From positions 1 to 23,944 of the forward strand of contig JAICWX010000115.1 in assembly GCA_025934635.1 (NCBI GenBank): DNA of 23,944 nt, given 5' to 3'. Below the pieces are notes generated by a model that did no database searches, was not told the origin of the DNA, and saw nothing but the letters and a program-made list of their open reading frames with translations. The position numbers were made by a program, and so were the translations under genes. The stretch comes from Streptosporangiaceae bacterium (GTDB lineage Bacteria > Actinomycetota > Actinomycetes > Streptosporangiales > Streptosporangiaceae). This document shows positions 1 to 7,457 of the stretch, one piece after another (position 1 is the first letter of the stretch; each line of letters begins with the position of its first letter).

Positions 1-157
1 CGGGCCGCAGGATGGGCGGGAATCCGGTCCAGCGCAGCCAGCGCCACGGCGGCGCCGCCATCGCCTGGCTGACGAGCCAGCCGGCCAGGAAGTCGTGCGT
101 CACGACCAGCTCGTACTCGTCGCCACCGGGTACCAAAGAAGGTACCCAATGTGCCAC
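1..157 (-). pseudogene. Histidine phosphatase (phosphoglycerate mutase-like), C-terminal fragment, cut by the window edge
   Basis: Read on the minus strand, this stretch encodes DEYELVVTHDFLAGWLV followed by an APPWRWL motif. That is the late part of the histidine-phosphatase fold, where the second catalytic His sits in a V-V-T-H strand and is followed by a Trp-rich helix. The N-terminal RHG phosphohistidine motif expected about 130 residues earlier is absent. The frame stays open upstream to about position 293, but that part is Pro/Ser-rich, contains no RHG in any minus frame, and lies in the promoter region of the divergent ABC gene. The only reasonable start seen is a GTG at 155-157. I infer a 5'-truncated remnant, or a short diverged protein, continuing past base 1. 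The family call rests on one motif block. Confidence 0.42.
129..148. repeat. Short perfect inverted repeat (7-bp arms, 6-nt loop)
   Basis: GGGTACC and GGTACCC face each other across AAAGAA. The repeat lies inside the open frame of the histidine-phosphatase fragment, close to where similarity to that family fades. It could be a hairpin, a regulator site or a scar of rearrangement. Nothing in the sequence decides between these. Confidence 0.45.
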
Positions 158-263
158 CGAGTCCGCTTGGAGAGCCGACGGGAGACGACGGGAAACGACG
201 GGGGGCTGAGGGGGCTGGGCGGGCGGGGGGAGGATGTGGTGGCCGGGGGACGCGCCGACTCGT

Positions 264-306
264 TCGGGTGATAATTCTTTTGATCTTGCGGGTTAGGGCT
301 GGGAGG
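264..306 (+). promoter_or_regulatory. Candidate promoter -10 and ribosome binding site of the ABC transporter operon
   Basis: GATAAT at 270-275, in an AT-rich patch that stands out from the surrounding high-GC DNA, resembles a -10 hexamer. It is preceded by GTG, like a weak extended -10. No good -35 (TTGACA-like) box is visible about 17 bp upstream. GGGAGG at 301-306 is a strong Shine-Dalgarno sequence 5 nt before the ATG at 312 and fixes that start. The implied leader is about 30 nt. Confidence 0.4.
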
Positions 307-311
307 CCGGG

Positions 312-1202
312 ATGAGACAGATGACCGTGGCGGCGATGGCCGCGATCGCCGTGCTGGCCGCGAGCGCGGGGCTGGCGGGGTGCGCCAGCGAGGGCTCGAG
401 CAGCAGCTCGGCCCCGGCCCCGGCCGGGGGGACGAGCAGCAGCGCCGCCGCGTCCTGCACCAACTCGGCCATCCAGAGCCAGCTCTACGCCAAGGGCCAG
501 CTCACCGTGGCGACCGACAAGCCGGTCTACCCGCCGTGGTTCGTCGACAACAAGCCGGCCAACGGGCAGGGCTACGAGAGCGCCGTGGCCTACGCGGTGG
601 CGGCCCAGCTCGGCTTCTCCAAGTCCCAGGTCACCTGGGCCTACGAGCCGTTCGACTCGTCCTACGCACCGGGGCCGAAGAAGTTCGACTTCGACATCAA
701 CGAGATCTCCTACAGCGCGGCGCGGGCCAAGGTGGTCACGTTCTCCGACAGCTACTACGACGTCCAGCAGGCGCTGGTGGCGCTGAAGGGCAGCCCGATC
801 GCGTCCGCGCACACCCCAGCCGACCTGAAGGGCTACGTCTACGGTGACCAGGTCGGCACGACCAGCCTGACCTTCATCAACAGCCAGATCCAGCCGAGCA
901 AGACGCCGAAGGTGTTCGAGACGCTGAACGACGTGAAGCAGGCGCTGCAGACCAAGCAGATCGCGGCGCTGGTCACCGACACGCCGACGGCCGAGTTCAT
1001 CACCACGGAGATTCCCCATTCGGCGGTCGTGGCCCAGTTCCCGTCCACCGGCGAGCACTACGGCCTGCTCTTCGCGAAGGGCAACCCGCTGGTGAGCTGC
1101 GTGAACAAGGCGCTGGCGACGCTGAAGAGCAACGGCACGCTGGCCAAGCTGACCGGGCAGTACCTGAAGGACTTCACCAGCATCCCCACGATCAAGCCAT
1201 AG
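312..1202 (+). CDS. ABC transporter substrate-binding lipoprotein, amino-acid type (SBP family 3)
   Basis: This 296-aa protein starts with a lipoprotein signal peptide: a hydrophobic stretch, then the lipobox LAGC with Cys24 as the probable lipidated residue. A Ser/Ala-rich linker to about residue 50 follows. The rest matches family-3 solute-binding proteins, which capture polar amino acids outside the membrane. The segment ISYSAARAKVVTFSDSYYD holds the conserved Arg that in this family grips the amino-acid carboxylate, and DTPTAEF later carries the expected Asp. The start is set by GGGAGG 5 nt upstream; the ATG 9 nt further on is less likely. The stop lies 1 nt before the permease start, so the genes are co-transcribed and probably translationally coupled. 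The substrate cannot be named. Confidence 0.9.
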   Translation: MRQMTVAAMAAIAVLAASAGLAGCASEGSSSSSAPAPAGGTSSSAAASCTNSAIQSQLYAKGQLTVATDKPVYPPWFVDNKPANGQGYESAVAYAVAAQLGFSKSQVTWAYEPFDSSYAPGPKKFDFDINEISYSAARAKVVTFSDSYYDVQQALVALKGSPIASAHTPADLKGYVYGDQVGTTSLTFINSQIQPSKTPKVFETLNDVKQALQTKQIAALVTDTPTAEFITTEIPHSAVVAQFPSTGEHYGLLFAKGNPLVSCVNKALATLKSNGTLAKLTGQYLKDFTSIPTIKP

Positions 1203-1203
1203 C

Positions 1204-2106
1204 GTGCCGGATTTTCCCGAGGCGGGCCCGCCACAGTTGACACTGCCCAACCTGACGGCCCGGCGATCCCGGCTGCTGGGCGACAGCAGCCGCCGCGGGG
1301 TGGTGCTGTCCACCGCGAGCACCGTGGTGGTGCTCGCGGTGCTGCTGGCCGTCTTCCTGCTGGCGCCGGGCAGCGCCCAGGTCAGGCACACGTTCCTCAA
1401 CCCGGCGGACATGTGGAAGGCCCTCATCGGCGATCCGGAGGCCGGCTACTACTCGGTCGGCGAGGCGCTGTGGCTGAACATCAGGATGTTCGTCGTGGCC
1501 GAGATCCTGATCCTGATCGCGGGGCTGGTGGTGGCCGTCATCCGGCAGTCCACCGGGCCGGTGCTGCTGCCGCTGCGGGTGGTTGCCACCATCTACGTCG
1601 ACGTGGCCCGGGGCGTCCCGCTGATCCTGATCATCTTCGCGCTCGGCTACGGCCTGCCCGCGCTGCAGCTCACGGTCATCTCGGACCAGTCGGCGGCGGT
1701 GTACGGGGTGGCCGCGCTGGTCCTGTCGTACTCGGCTTACGTCTCCGAGGTGTACCGGGCCGGGATCAGCGGGGTGCACCGCAGCCAGGTCGCGGCGGCC
1801 CGCTCGCTCGGCCTGTCGCAGGCAGCCGCGATGCGGTACGTGATCTTGCCGCAGGCCATCCGCAACATCATCCCGCCGCTGCTCAACGACTTCATCAGCC
1901 TGCAGAAGGACACCGCCCTGGTCGGGCTGCTCGGCTCGATCGAGGCGAACAAGGCGGCCGAGCTGTTCAGCGACACCGTATTCAACTACTCGAGCTTCGT
2001 GGTGGCGGCGATCTTGTTCCTCATCCTGACCATCCCGCTGGCCCGGTTCACCGACCACCTGATCCGCCGTGACCAGGTGCGGCGTCTCGCCGGGGCAGGC
2101 CAGTGA
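1204..2106 (+). CDS. Amino-acid ABC transporter permease (HisM/GlnP type)
   Basis: This 300-aa integral membrane protein has a cytoplasmic N-terminal tail of about 40 residues rich in Arg. A hydrophobic segment follows, then a 5-helix permease core. The EAA loop that docks onto the ATPase is clear: HRSQVAAARSLGLSQAAAMR followed by ILPQAIRNIIPPLLNDFI. The motif DVARGVPLILI before it is typical of polar-amino-acid permeases. Translation probably starts at the GTG 1 nt after the binding-protein stop. No independent Shine-Dalgarno sequence is visible, which suggests coupling. Its last bases GTGA overlap the start of the ATPase gene. With a single permease gene, the transporter is probably a homodimer in the membrane. 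Confidence 0.88.
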   Translation: MPDFPEAGPPQLTLPNLTARRSRLLGDSSRRGVVLSTASTVVVLAVLLAVFLLAPGSAQVRHTFLNPADMWKALIGDPEAGYYSVGEALWLNIRMFVVAEILILIAGLVVAVIRQSTGPVLLPLRVVATIYVDVARGVPLILIIFALGYGLPALQLTVISDQSAAVYGVAALVLSYSAYVSEVYRAGISGVHRSQVAAARSLGLSQAAAMRYVILPQAIRNIIPPLLNDFISLQKDTALVGLLGSIEANKAAELFSDTVFNYSSFVVAAILFLILTIPLARFTDHLIRRDQVRRLAGAGQ

Positions 2107-2879
2107 CAAGCCCGCCGACGGACCGAACGGGATCGGCCGATGCCCTGGTGATCGAGGGGCTGCGGAAGTCGTTCGGCGCGCACGAGGTGCTCGGCGGTGT
2201 CGACCTGTCCGTCGCCCAGCACGAGGTGATCTGCCTGATCGGCGCGTCGGGCTCGGGGAAATCCACGCTGCTGCGCTGCGTGAACCTGCTCGAGCGGATC
2301 GACGCCGGGTCGGTCTGGCTGGACGGCCAGCTGATCACCGCGCGCGGGGTGGACGAGAACCTGGTCCGGCGGCACGTCGGCATCGTGTTCCAGTCGTTCA
2401 ACCTGTTCCCGCACATGACGGTGGAGCAGAACGTCACGCTGGCGCCGGTCAAGGTGCTTGGCCTGTCCCGGGAGGAGGCGCGGGCGCGGGCGGCGGAACT
2501 GCTGGAGCGGTTCGGCCTGGCCGAAAAGCGGGCAGACTACCCGGACCGGCTGTCCGGCGGGCAGCAGCAGCGGGTCGCGATCGTCCGGGCCCTGGCCATG
2601 CGGCCGCGGCTCATGCTGCTCGACGAGGTGACCAGCGCGCTCGACCCCGAGCTCGTGGCCGACGTGCTCGACGTGATCAGGGAACTGGCCGAAGGCGGGA
2701 TGACGATGCTGATCGCGACGCACGAGATGGGCTTCGCGCGGGAGGTCGCCGGCCGGGTCTGCTTCCTGGCCGACGGGCAGATCGTGGAACAAGCACCGCC
2801 CGCGCAGTTGTTCAGCGAGCCGTCGGACGAGCGGACCCGGCGGTTCCTGCGGCGCATCACCGACGCGGGACGCCTGTGA
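2103..2879 (+). CDS. Amino-acid ABC transporter ATP-binding protein (GlnQ/HisP type)
   Basis: This 258-aa ATPase powers the importer from the cytoplasmic face. Visible motifs are Walker A GASGSGKST (47-55), Q-loop Gln97 in VFQSFNLFPHMT, signature LSGGQQQR (150-157), Walker B LMLLDE (170-175) with the catalytic Glu, and the switch His207 in IATHEMG. The length is normal for the family (about 240-260). After the catalytic Glu the sequence reads DEVTSALD where most relatives have DEPTSALD, a mild substitution unlikely to abolish activity. The GTG start overlaps the permease stop by 4 bp (GTGA). The NhaA-like gene follows after 7 bp. Confidence 0.93.
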   Translation: MTSPPTDRTGSADALVIEGLRKSFGAHEVLGGVDLSVAQHEVICLIGASGSGKSTLLRCVNLLERIDAGSVWLDGQLITARGVDENLVRRHVGIVFQSFNLFPHMTVEQNVTLAPVKVLGLSREEARARAAELLERFGLAEKRADYPDRLSGGQQQRVAIVRALAMRPRLMLLDEVTSALDPELVADVLDVIRELAEGGMTMLIATHEMGFAREVAGRVCFLADGQIVEQAPPAQLFSEPSDERTRRFLRRITDAGRL

Positions 2880-2886
2880 GGATGGA

Positions 2887-4866
2887 ATGAGCGAATCGTC
2901 GTCAGAGGCATCTGGCGCCATCGACGTCTCCGAGGCTGACCTGGCGGCCGCCGCGGCCGAGGAGAACGCCGAGGGCACCGAGGCGGCCGAGGACACCGCG
3001 GGGCCGTTCTCCCAGAAAACGGCCTGGGTGCGGCGCATGGAGACGCCGCTGCGCAGCTTCCTGCGCACCGAGACCGGCAGCGCGGCGATCCTGGCCGGCG
3101 CCACCGTGCTCGCCCTGATCTGGGCGAACATCAGCCTGTCGTCCTACGAGCGGTTCTGGTCCACCCGGCTGGCCGTCTCCGTCGGCAGCGGGAACCTGAC
3201 GCTCGACCTGCACGAGTTCGTGAACTCGGGGCTGATGGCGCTGTTCTTCCTGGTCGTCGGGCTCGAGGCGCGGCGCGAGTTCGACGTCGGCGAGCTGCGG
3301 GTCCGGAGCCGGGTGACCCTGCCCGTGATCGTCGGCCTGGGCGGCATGGTCGTGCCGGTGCTCATCTTCCTGATCGCGAACGCCGGGCGGCCCGGCCTGC
3401 ACGCCTGGGGCATGTCGATGTCGACCGACACCGCCTTCGCGCTGGGCGCGCTCGCCCTGGTCGGCCGCCGGCTGCCCGATCGCGTCCGCACCTACCTGCT
3501 CACCTTCTCGGTCGTCGACGACCTGGTCGGCCTGGTGGTCATCGCGGTCGCGTACAGCGCGGACCTCGAGATGATCCCGCTGATCAGCGGGCTCGGGCTC
3601 ATCGCGCTGAGCCTGCTGCTGCGGGCGCGCGGCGTCCGGAGCGGGCCCGTGTACTTCGGTGTCGGCGTGGCCGCCTGGGTGGCGTTCTTCAAGTCGGGCA
3701 TCGACCCGATCGTGGTCGGGCTCATCTTCGGGCTGCTGACGTACGCCTACTCGGCCAGCCGGGAGTCGCTGGAGCAGGCGTCGGAGGCGTTCCGGCAGTT
3801 CCGCGAGCAGCCGACGGCCGAGCTGGCCCAGTCGGCGCGCGACGTGGTCCGGGTCGCGATCTCGCCGAACGACCGGCTGGCCCAGCTGTGGCACCCCTGG
3901 AGCAGCTACCTCATCGTGCCGCTGTTCGCGCTGGCCAACGCGGGCATCAAGCTCGACGGCAAGTTCCTGGCCCAGGCCTACACCTCGCCGCTCACGCTCG
4001 GCATCCTCATCGGCTACCTGGTGGGCAAGCCGCTCGGCACGGCCGGCTGCGCGTGGCTGGTCACCAGGCTCAGCCACGGCAAGATGCGGCCGTCGGTCGG
4101 CTGGGGCGCGGTGGCGGGCGCCGGGACGGTGGCCGGGATCGGCTTCACCGTGTCCCTGCTGATCGCCTCGCTGGCGCTGACGGGTCCCACGCTGGCCGAG
4201 GCCAAGCTCGGCATCCTCTCCGCCGTGGTGGCCGCGGCCGCCCTGACCTGGGGCACCTTCAGCCTGGTGAACCGGCTGCCGGTGCGGGCCAGGTTCCGCG
4301 CGCTGCTGGGCACCTCCGAGGCCATCACCGACCTGGTGGTGCCGGTGGACCCGGAACGGGACCACATCCGCGGTCCGGAGGAGTCGCTGGTCACCGTGGT
4401 CGAGTACGGGGACTTCGAATGCCCGTACTGCGGCATGGCCGAGCCGGCGGTGCGGGAACTGCTGCGGGACTACGGCGAGGTCCGGTACGTGTGGCGGCAC
4501 CTGCCGCTGAACGACGTCCACCCGAACGCGCAGCTGGCGGCCGAGGCCGCCGAGGCGGCCGGGAAGCAGGGCTCGTTCTGGGAGATGCACGACCTGCTGC
4601 TGGACCGCCAGGACGCACTGCACCCCCGGGACCTCGTCGGGTACGCGGGCTCGCTCGGCCTGGACACCGCGCAGTTCGCCGCCGACCTGCGCAAGCACGC
4701 CGGGAGGGCGCACGTCGACGAGGACCTGGAATCCGCCGACCTGTCCAACGTGTCGGGGACGCCTACGTTCTTCATCAACGGCAAGCGGCATTACGGCGCC
4801 TATGACATAGAAGGCCTGAAGAAGGCCGTAAAGCTCGCCAAGGCGCGGGCCCTGATCAGCGCCTGA
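2887..4866 (+). CDS. nhaA: Na+/H+ antiporter NhaA fused to a DsbA-like thioredoxin domain
   Basis: This 659-aa two-domain protein starts with an acidic Ala/Glu-rich tail (1-45). The NhaA antiporter core follows (about 55-465) with many membrane helices. The paired aspartates of the ion site are at 211-212 (SVVDDLVG), and Asp181 in STDTAFALG corresponds to the other conserved acidic position. PLFALANAGIKLDG matches the late NhaA helix. Residues about 480-655 form a DsbA/thioredoxin domain with active-site CPYC (512-515) and cis-Pro626 in GTPTFFINGK. The family exchanges Na+ for H+; the appended domain should be a thiol oxidoreductase or isomerase. NhaA-DsbA fusions are known in actinobacteria. 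The 7-bp gap to the ABC ATPase gene places it in the same operon. Domain calls are firm; the reason for the operon link is unknown. Confidence 0.92.
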   Translation: MSESSSEASGAIDVSEADLAAAAAEENAEGTEAAEDTAGPFSQKTAWVRRMETPLRSFLRTETGSAAILAGATVLALIWANISLSSYERFWSTRLAVSVGSGNLTLDLHEFVNSGLMALFFLVVGLEARREFDVGELRVRSRVTLPVIVGLGGMVVPVLIFLIANAGRPGLHAWGMSMSTDTAFALGALALVGRRLPDRVRTYLLTFSVVDDLVGLVVIAVAYSADLEMIPLISGLGLIALSLLLRARGVRSGPVYFGVGVAAWVAFFKSGIDPIVVGLIFGLLTYAYSASRESLEQASEAFRQFREQPTAELAQSARDVVRVAISPNDRLAQLWHPWSSYLIVPLFALANAGIKLDGKFLAQAYTSPLTLGILIGYLVGKPLGTAGCAWLVTRLSHGKMRPSVGWGAVAGAGTVAGIGFTVSLLIASLALTGPTLAEAKLGILSAVVAAAALTWGTFSLVNRLPVRARFRALLGTSEAITDLVVPVDPERDHIRGPEESLVTVVEYGDFECPYCGMAEPAVRELLRDYGEVRYVWRHLPLNDVHPNAQLAAEAAEAAGKQGSFWEMHDLLLDRQDALHPRDLVGYAGSLGLDTAQFAADLRKHAGRAHVDEDLESADLSNVSGTPTFFINGKRHYGAYDIEGLKKAVKLAKARALISA

Positions 4867-4963
4867 TTCGGCGACACGCTTTTCACCTCTCTCACTTCGG
4901 CCGGTAATTGTGGCAGCCTGGGGAACCAGGCGATATTCAATCTCCGGGGGGATGATTCGGCCG

Positions 4964-5488
4964 ATGAAGCGTATTTTGGCTATTGCTGTCACGGCGGGCA
5001 CGGTGCTGGGACTGGCCGGTGGCGGGCTGGCTGGCACTGGCCTGGCGGCCCCGGCCGCCGCGGCCAAGCCGGCCCCGCTGCCGCGGGCGACGCTGCGCGT
5101 CGTGCCCGGCTGGACCTATCAGGGAAGCGGCCGGCTCGCGGTCATCACGTCCTGCTCGCACCGGGGAGACGTGCCTATCGTCGGCTCGAAGCTGCTGCCC
5201 CGGCCGGTCACCTTGCGCAAGGGCCCGAACCTCGAGATCAAAATCACCGATAAGACGCGTCCGGGCAAATACGCGATAAACCTGTTCTGTACCGGAAAGA
5301 ATAAGCAGATCGATTCGGCTGCTACGAAAAAGGTCAGGATACTGAAGGTCCTCGGCGCTTTTCAGCAGCCGGACGCGCCGCGGCTGCCGAAGAATTTCAA
5401 GCCTGATGTGACGGTGTCCAGCGGACCGCCGCCGCCGGCGAAGAAGGGACATAGCACCAAGCCGGCGAAGCCCGGGAACGGCCGCTGA
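4964..5488 (+). CDS. Small secreted protein of unknown function
   Basis: This 174-aa protein has an N-terminal signal peptide (MKRILAIAVTAG, then a Gly/Ala-rich hydrophobic core, with likely cleavage after the AAPAAAA stretch near residue 34). The mature part looks like one small beta-sandwich domain (about 40-130) with two cysteines, Cys64 and Cys109, that could form a disulfide outside the cell. The C-terminal ~40 residues are Pro/Lys/Gly-rich (SSGPPPPAKKG and further PAKP units), suggesting a disordered or wall-interacting tail. The ATG at 4964 gives a textbook signal peptide; an in-frame ATG at 4952 is possible and would add MIRP. GGGGGGA lies just upstream. Third positions use more A/T than in neighbouring genes. 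I do not recognise the family. Confidence 0.75.
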   Translation: MKRILAIAVTAGTVLGLAGGGLAGTGLAAPAAAAKPAPLPRATLRVVPGWTYQGSGRLAVITSCSHRGDVPIVGSKLLPRPVTLRKGPNLEIKITDKTRPGKYAINLFCTGKNKQIDSAATKKVRILKVLGAFQQPDAPRLPKNFKPDVTVSSGPPPPAKKGHSTKPAKPGNGR

Positions 5489-5559
5489 GCGCGACTTTCC
5501 CCGCCGCCTTCCTCCCGTCCCGCCGCTCCCCCCTCCCTGGCCCGGGGTCGCCCGGTCTT

Positions 5560-5604
5560 CCCCGCGTGGCGCGCCAAGCTGGTCCTCTCCCGCGCCACGC
5601 GGGG
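5560..5604. terminator. Strong perfect inverted repeat, candidate transcription terminator
   Basis: CCCCGCGTGGCGCG (5560-5573) and CGCGCCACGCGGGG (5591-5604) are perfectly complementary over 14 bp and enclose a 17-nt loop. The repeat sits between the secreted-protein stop and the aldo/keto-reductase operon, where a terminator is expected. There is no U-tract, which is common for actinobacterial terminators. A regulator-binding or mRNA-stability role is also possible. Confidence 0.65.
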
Positions 5605-5670
5605 ATCCGCCGTTCCGGGCCCGGGCCCGCACGCGGGACCCTGAACGTGAGAGGCTGACGGTGAGGACGA

Positions 5671-5687
5671 GGAGGAGGTACCGCGTG
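5671..5687 (+). promoter_or_regulatory. Strong Shine-Dalgarno sequence deciding the aldo/keto reductase start
   Basis: GGAGGAGG (5671-5678) lies 6 nt before the GTG at 5685. An in-frame upstream GTG at 5661 would add eight mostly Arg residues and put this motif inside the coding sequence, so 5685 is preferred. Confidence 0.7.
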
Positions 5688-6620
5688 AACGCGCAGCCAA
5701 CCGCCGCGGCGGCCGGGACCATCGACGTGGGCGGCGACCTGACCGTCAACCGGCTGGGGTTCGGGGCCATGAGGATCACCGGGGACGGCATCTGGGGTGA
5801 CCCGCCCAGCCGGGACCAGGCCATCGCCACGCTGCGGCGGGTGGTGGAGCTCGGCGTGAACTTCATCGATACCGCGGACTCCTACGGCCCCGACGTCAGC
5901 GAGATCCTCATCGCCGAGGCGCTCCACCCGTACCCGGACGACCTGGTGATCGCGACCAAGGGCGGCCAGCACCGGCCGGGCCCGAACCGCTGGGAGCCCA
6001 ACGGCAGGCCCGAGCACCTCCGCGAGGTCTGCGAGGGCAGCCTGCGGCGGCTGCGGCTGGAGCAGATCCCGCTGTACCAGCTCCACCGGCCCGACCCGGC
6101 GGTGCCGCTGGCCGACTCGCTCGGCGCGATCGCCGAGCTCAAGAACGAGGGCAAGATCCGGCACGTCGGGCTGTCCAACGTGTCGGAATCCCAGCTGCGC
6201 GAGGCGCAGGCAATCCTGCCGATCGTGTCGGTGCAGAACCGGTACAACGTCTCCGACCGCCGGTCCGAGTCGATGATCGACCTGTGCGAGCAGGAGCAGC
6301 TGGCGTTCCTGCCCTGGGCGCCGATCCAGGAGACCGACAAGAACGTCCCGGTGCGGGTGGCCGCCGAGCGGCACGGCGTGACCCAGCACCAGGTCGTGCT
6401 GGCCTGGCTGCTGGCCAGCTCGCCGCAGATGCTGCCCATCCCGGGTACCGGCTCGCCCGGGCACGCGGCGGAGAACATCGCGGCCGCGTCGGTCGAGCTG
6501 ACCCCGGATGAAATCGACGCGATCAGCAAGGGCGGGTTACCGATCCCGTCCGAGCCGATGAATTCCGGCTGGCTCCGTCGTCAGATCGCTGGTGTATTCG
6601 GTAACTGGCAGATGGGGTGA
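5685..6620 (+). CDS. Aldo/keto reductase
   Basis: This 311-aa NAD(P)H-dependent oxidoreductase of the aldo/keto reductase superfamily probably reduces aldehydes or ketones in the cytoplasm. The catalytic tetrad is visible: Asp62 and Tyr67 (FIDTADSYGP), Lys92 (VIATKGG) and His134 (LYQLHRPD). The C-terminal part carries the family's cofactor motif region (LPIPGTGSPGHAAENIAA). Length is normal. The start is fixed by the adjacent Shine-Dalgarno sequence. The TGA overlaps the GTG of the next gene (GTGA), so the two are translationally coupled. With the hydrolase and amidohydrolase downstream it forms a catabolic-looking operon whose substrate is unknown. Confidence 0.93.
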   Translation: MNAQPTAAAAGTIDVGGDLTVNRLGFGAMRITGDGIWGDPPSRDQAIATLRRVVELGVNFIDTADSYGPDVSEILIAEALHPYPDDLVIATKGGQHRPGPNRWEPNGRPEHLREVCEGSLRRLRLEQIPLYQLHRPDPAVPLADSLGAIAELKNEGKIRHVGLSNVSESQLREAQAILPIVSVQNRYNVSDRRSESMIDLCEQEQLAFLPWAPIQETDKNVPVRVAAERHGVTQHQVVLAWLLASSPQMLPIPGTGSPGHAAENIAAASVELTPDEIDAISKGGLPIPSEPMNSGWLRRQIAGVFGNWQMG

Positions 6621-7411
6621 GCACGATGGACACGACAACATCGGCTGATGGCACGGTCATCGCCTACGAGCGGGCTGGTGACGGGCCGCCGCTGGTGGTC
6701 ACGGTCGGCGCGTTCTGCGATCGCCGGACGTTCACGCCGCCCACCGCCCTGACCAGCCGGTTTACCGTCTGCACGTACGACCGGCGCGGCCGCGGCGACA
6801 GCGGGGACTCCCCGCCCTACTCCCCCGACCTCGAGGTCGCCGACCTGGCGGCGGTCATCGAGGCGGTAGCGGGTTCATCCGGGGCCTTCGTGTACGGGCA
6901 CTCGTCCGGGGCCGCGCTGGCGCTGCGGGCGGCGGGGCACGGCGGGCCGGTGACCGCGGTGGCGGCCTACGAGGCGCCGTACGTGATCCCCGGGACCAGG
7001 GAACTGGCCGTGGACCCGGCGGCCCGGATCGAGGCGATGGTCGCCGCCGGGAACCGGGCGGACGCGGTGCGGTTCTGGATGACCGACGTGACCGCGGCGC
7101 CGCCCGGGGTCCTCGCCATGATGGAGAACTCGCCGATGTGGCCGGGGCTGCAGGCGCTCGCGCACACGCTCCCCTACGACCTCGCCCTGGGTGGCGACCT
7201 GGGCATCCCGGTGGACTACCTGGCCAAGATCACCGCGCCGGTGCTCGTGCTCGGCGGTGCGAGCAGCCCGGACTGGTTCCAGCGCACGGTGGAGGCGACG
7301 GCGGCCGCCATTCCCGGCGCGCGGCTGGTCATGGTGCCCGGGCAGGCCCACAACGTCCCGCCCGAGGTGATCGCCCCGCTGCTGACGGACTTCTTTCTCG
7401 GCGTTTTATGA
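6617..7411 (+). CDS. Alpha/beta hydrolase
   Basis: This 264-aa cytoplasmic alpha/beta-hydrolase-fold protein reads TSADGTVIAYERAGDGPPLV at the N-terminus, which is typical of small-molecule hydrolases of this fold. The nucleophile elbow is GHSSG with Ser96. His245 in PGQAHNV is the likely catalytic His, and VLVLGGASSPDW precedes it where the acidic strand normally lies. No signal peptide is present. The GTG start overlaps the preceding stop by 4 bp; an ATG 9 nt downstream (6626) could also be used. It probably hydrolyses an ester or amide related to the reductase substrate; the exact reaction cannot be read. Confidence 0.88.
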   Translation: MSTMDTTTSADGTVIAYERAGDGPPLVVTVGAFCDRRTFTPPTALTSRFTVCTYDRRGRGDSGDSPPYSPDLEVADLAAVIEAVAGSSGAFVYGHSSGAALALRAAGHGGPVTAVAAYEAPYVIPGTRELAVDPAARIEAMVAAGNRADAVRFWMTDVTAAPPGVLAMMENSPMWPGLQALAHTLPYDLALGGDLGIPVDYLAKITAPVLVLGGASSPDWFQRTVEATAAAIPGARLVMVPGQAHNVPPEVIAPLLTDFFLGVL

Positions 7412-7457
7412 TTTTCCGGGACACACCGGACATGGGCTTCGGGTGCGAAGGAGCAGC

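Noticed and set aside
12..209. 65-aa plus-strand frame at the window start
   Set aside because: The opposite strand holds a recognisable histidine phosphatase block; the plus-strand product has no family features and no ribosome binding site.
2902..5067. 721-aa open frame on the minus strand
   Set aside because: It is antisense to the whole nhaA-dsbA gene; the product is Arg/Gly/His/Pro-rich with no motifs, as expected for a shadow frame in high-GC DNA.
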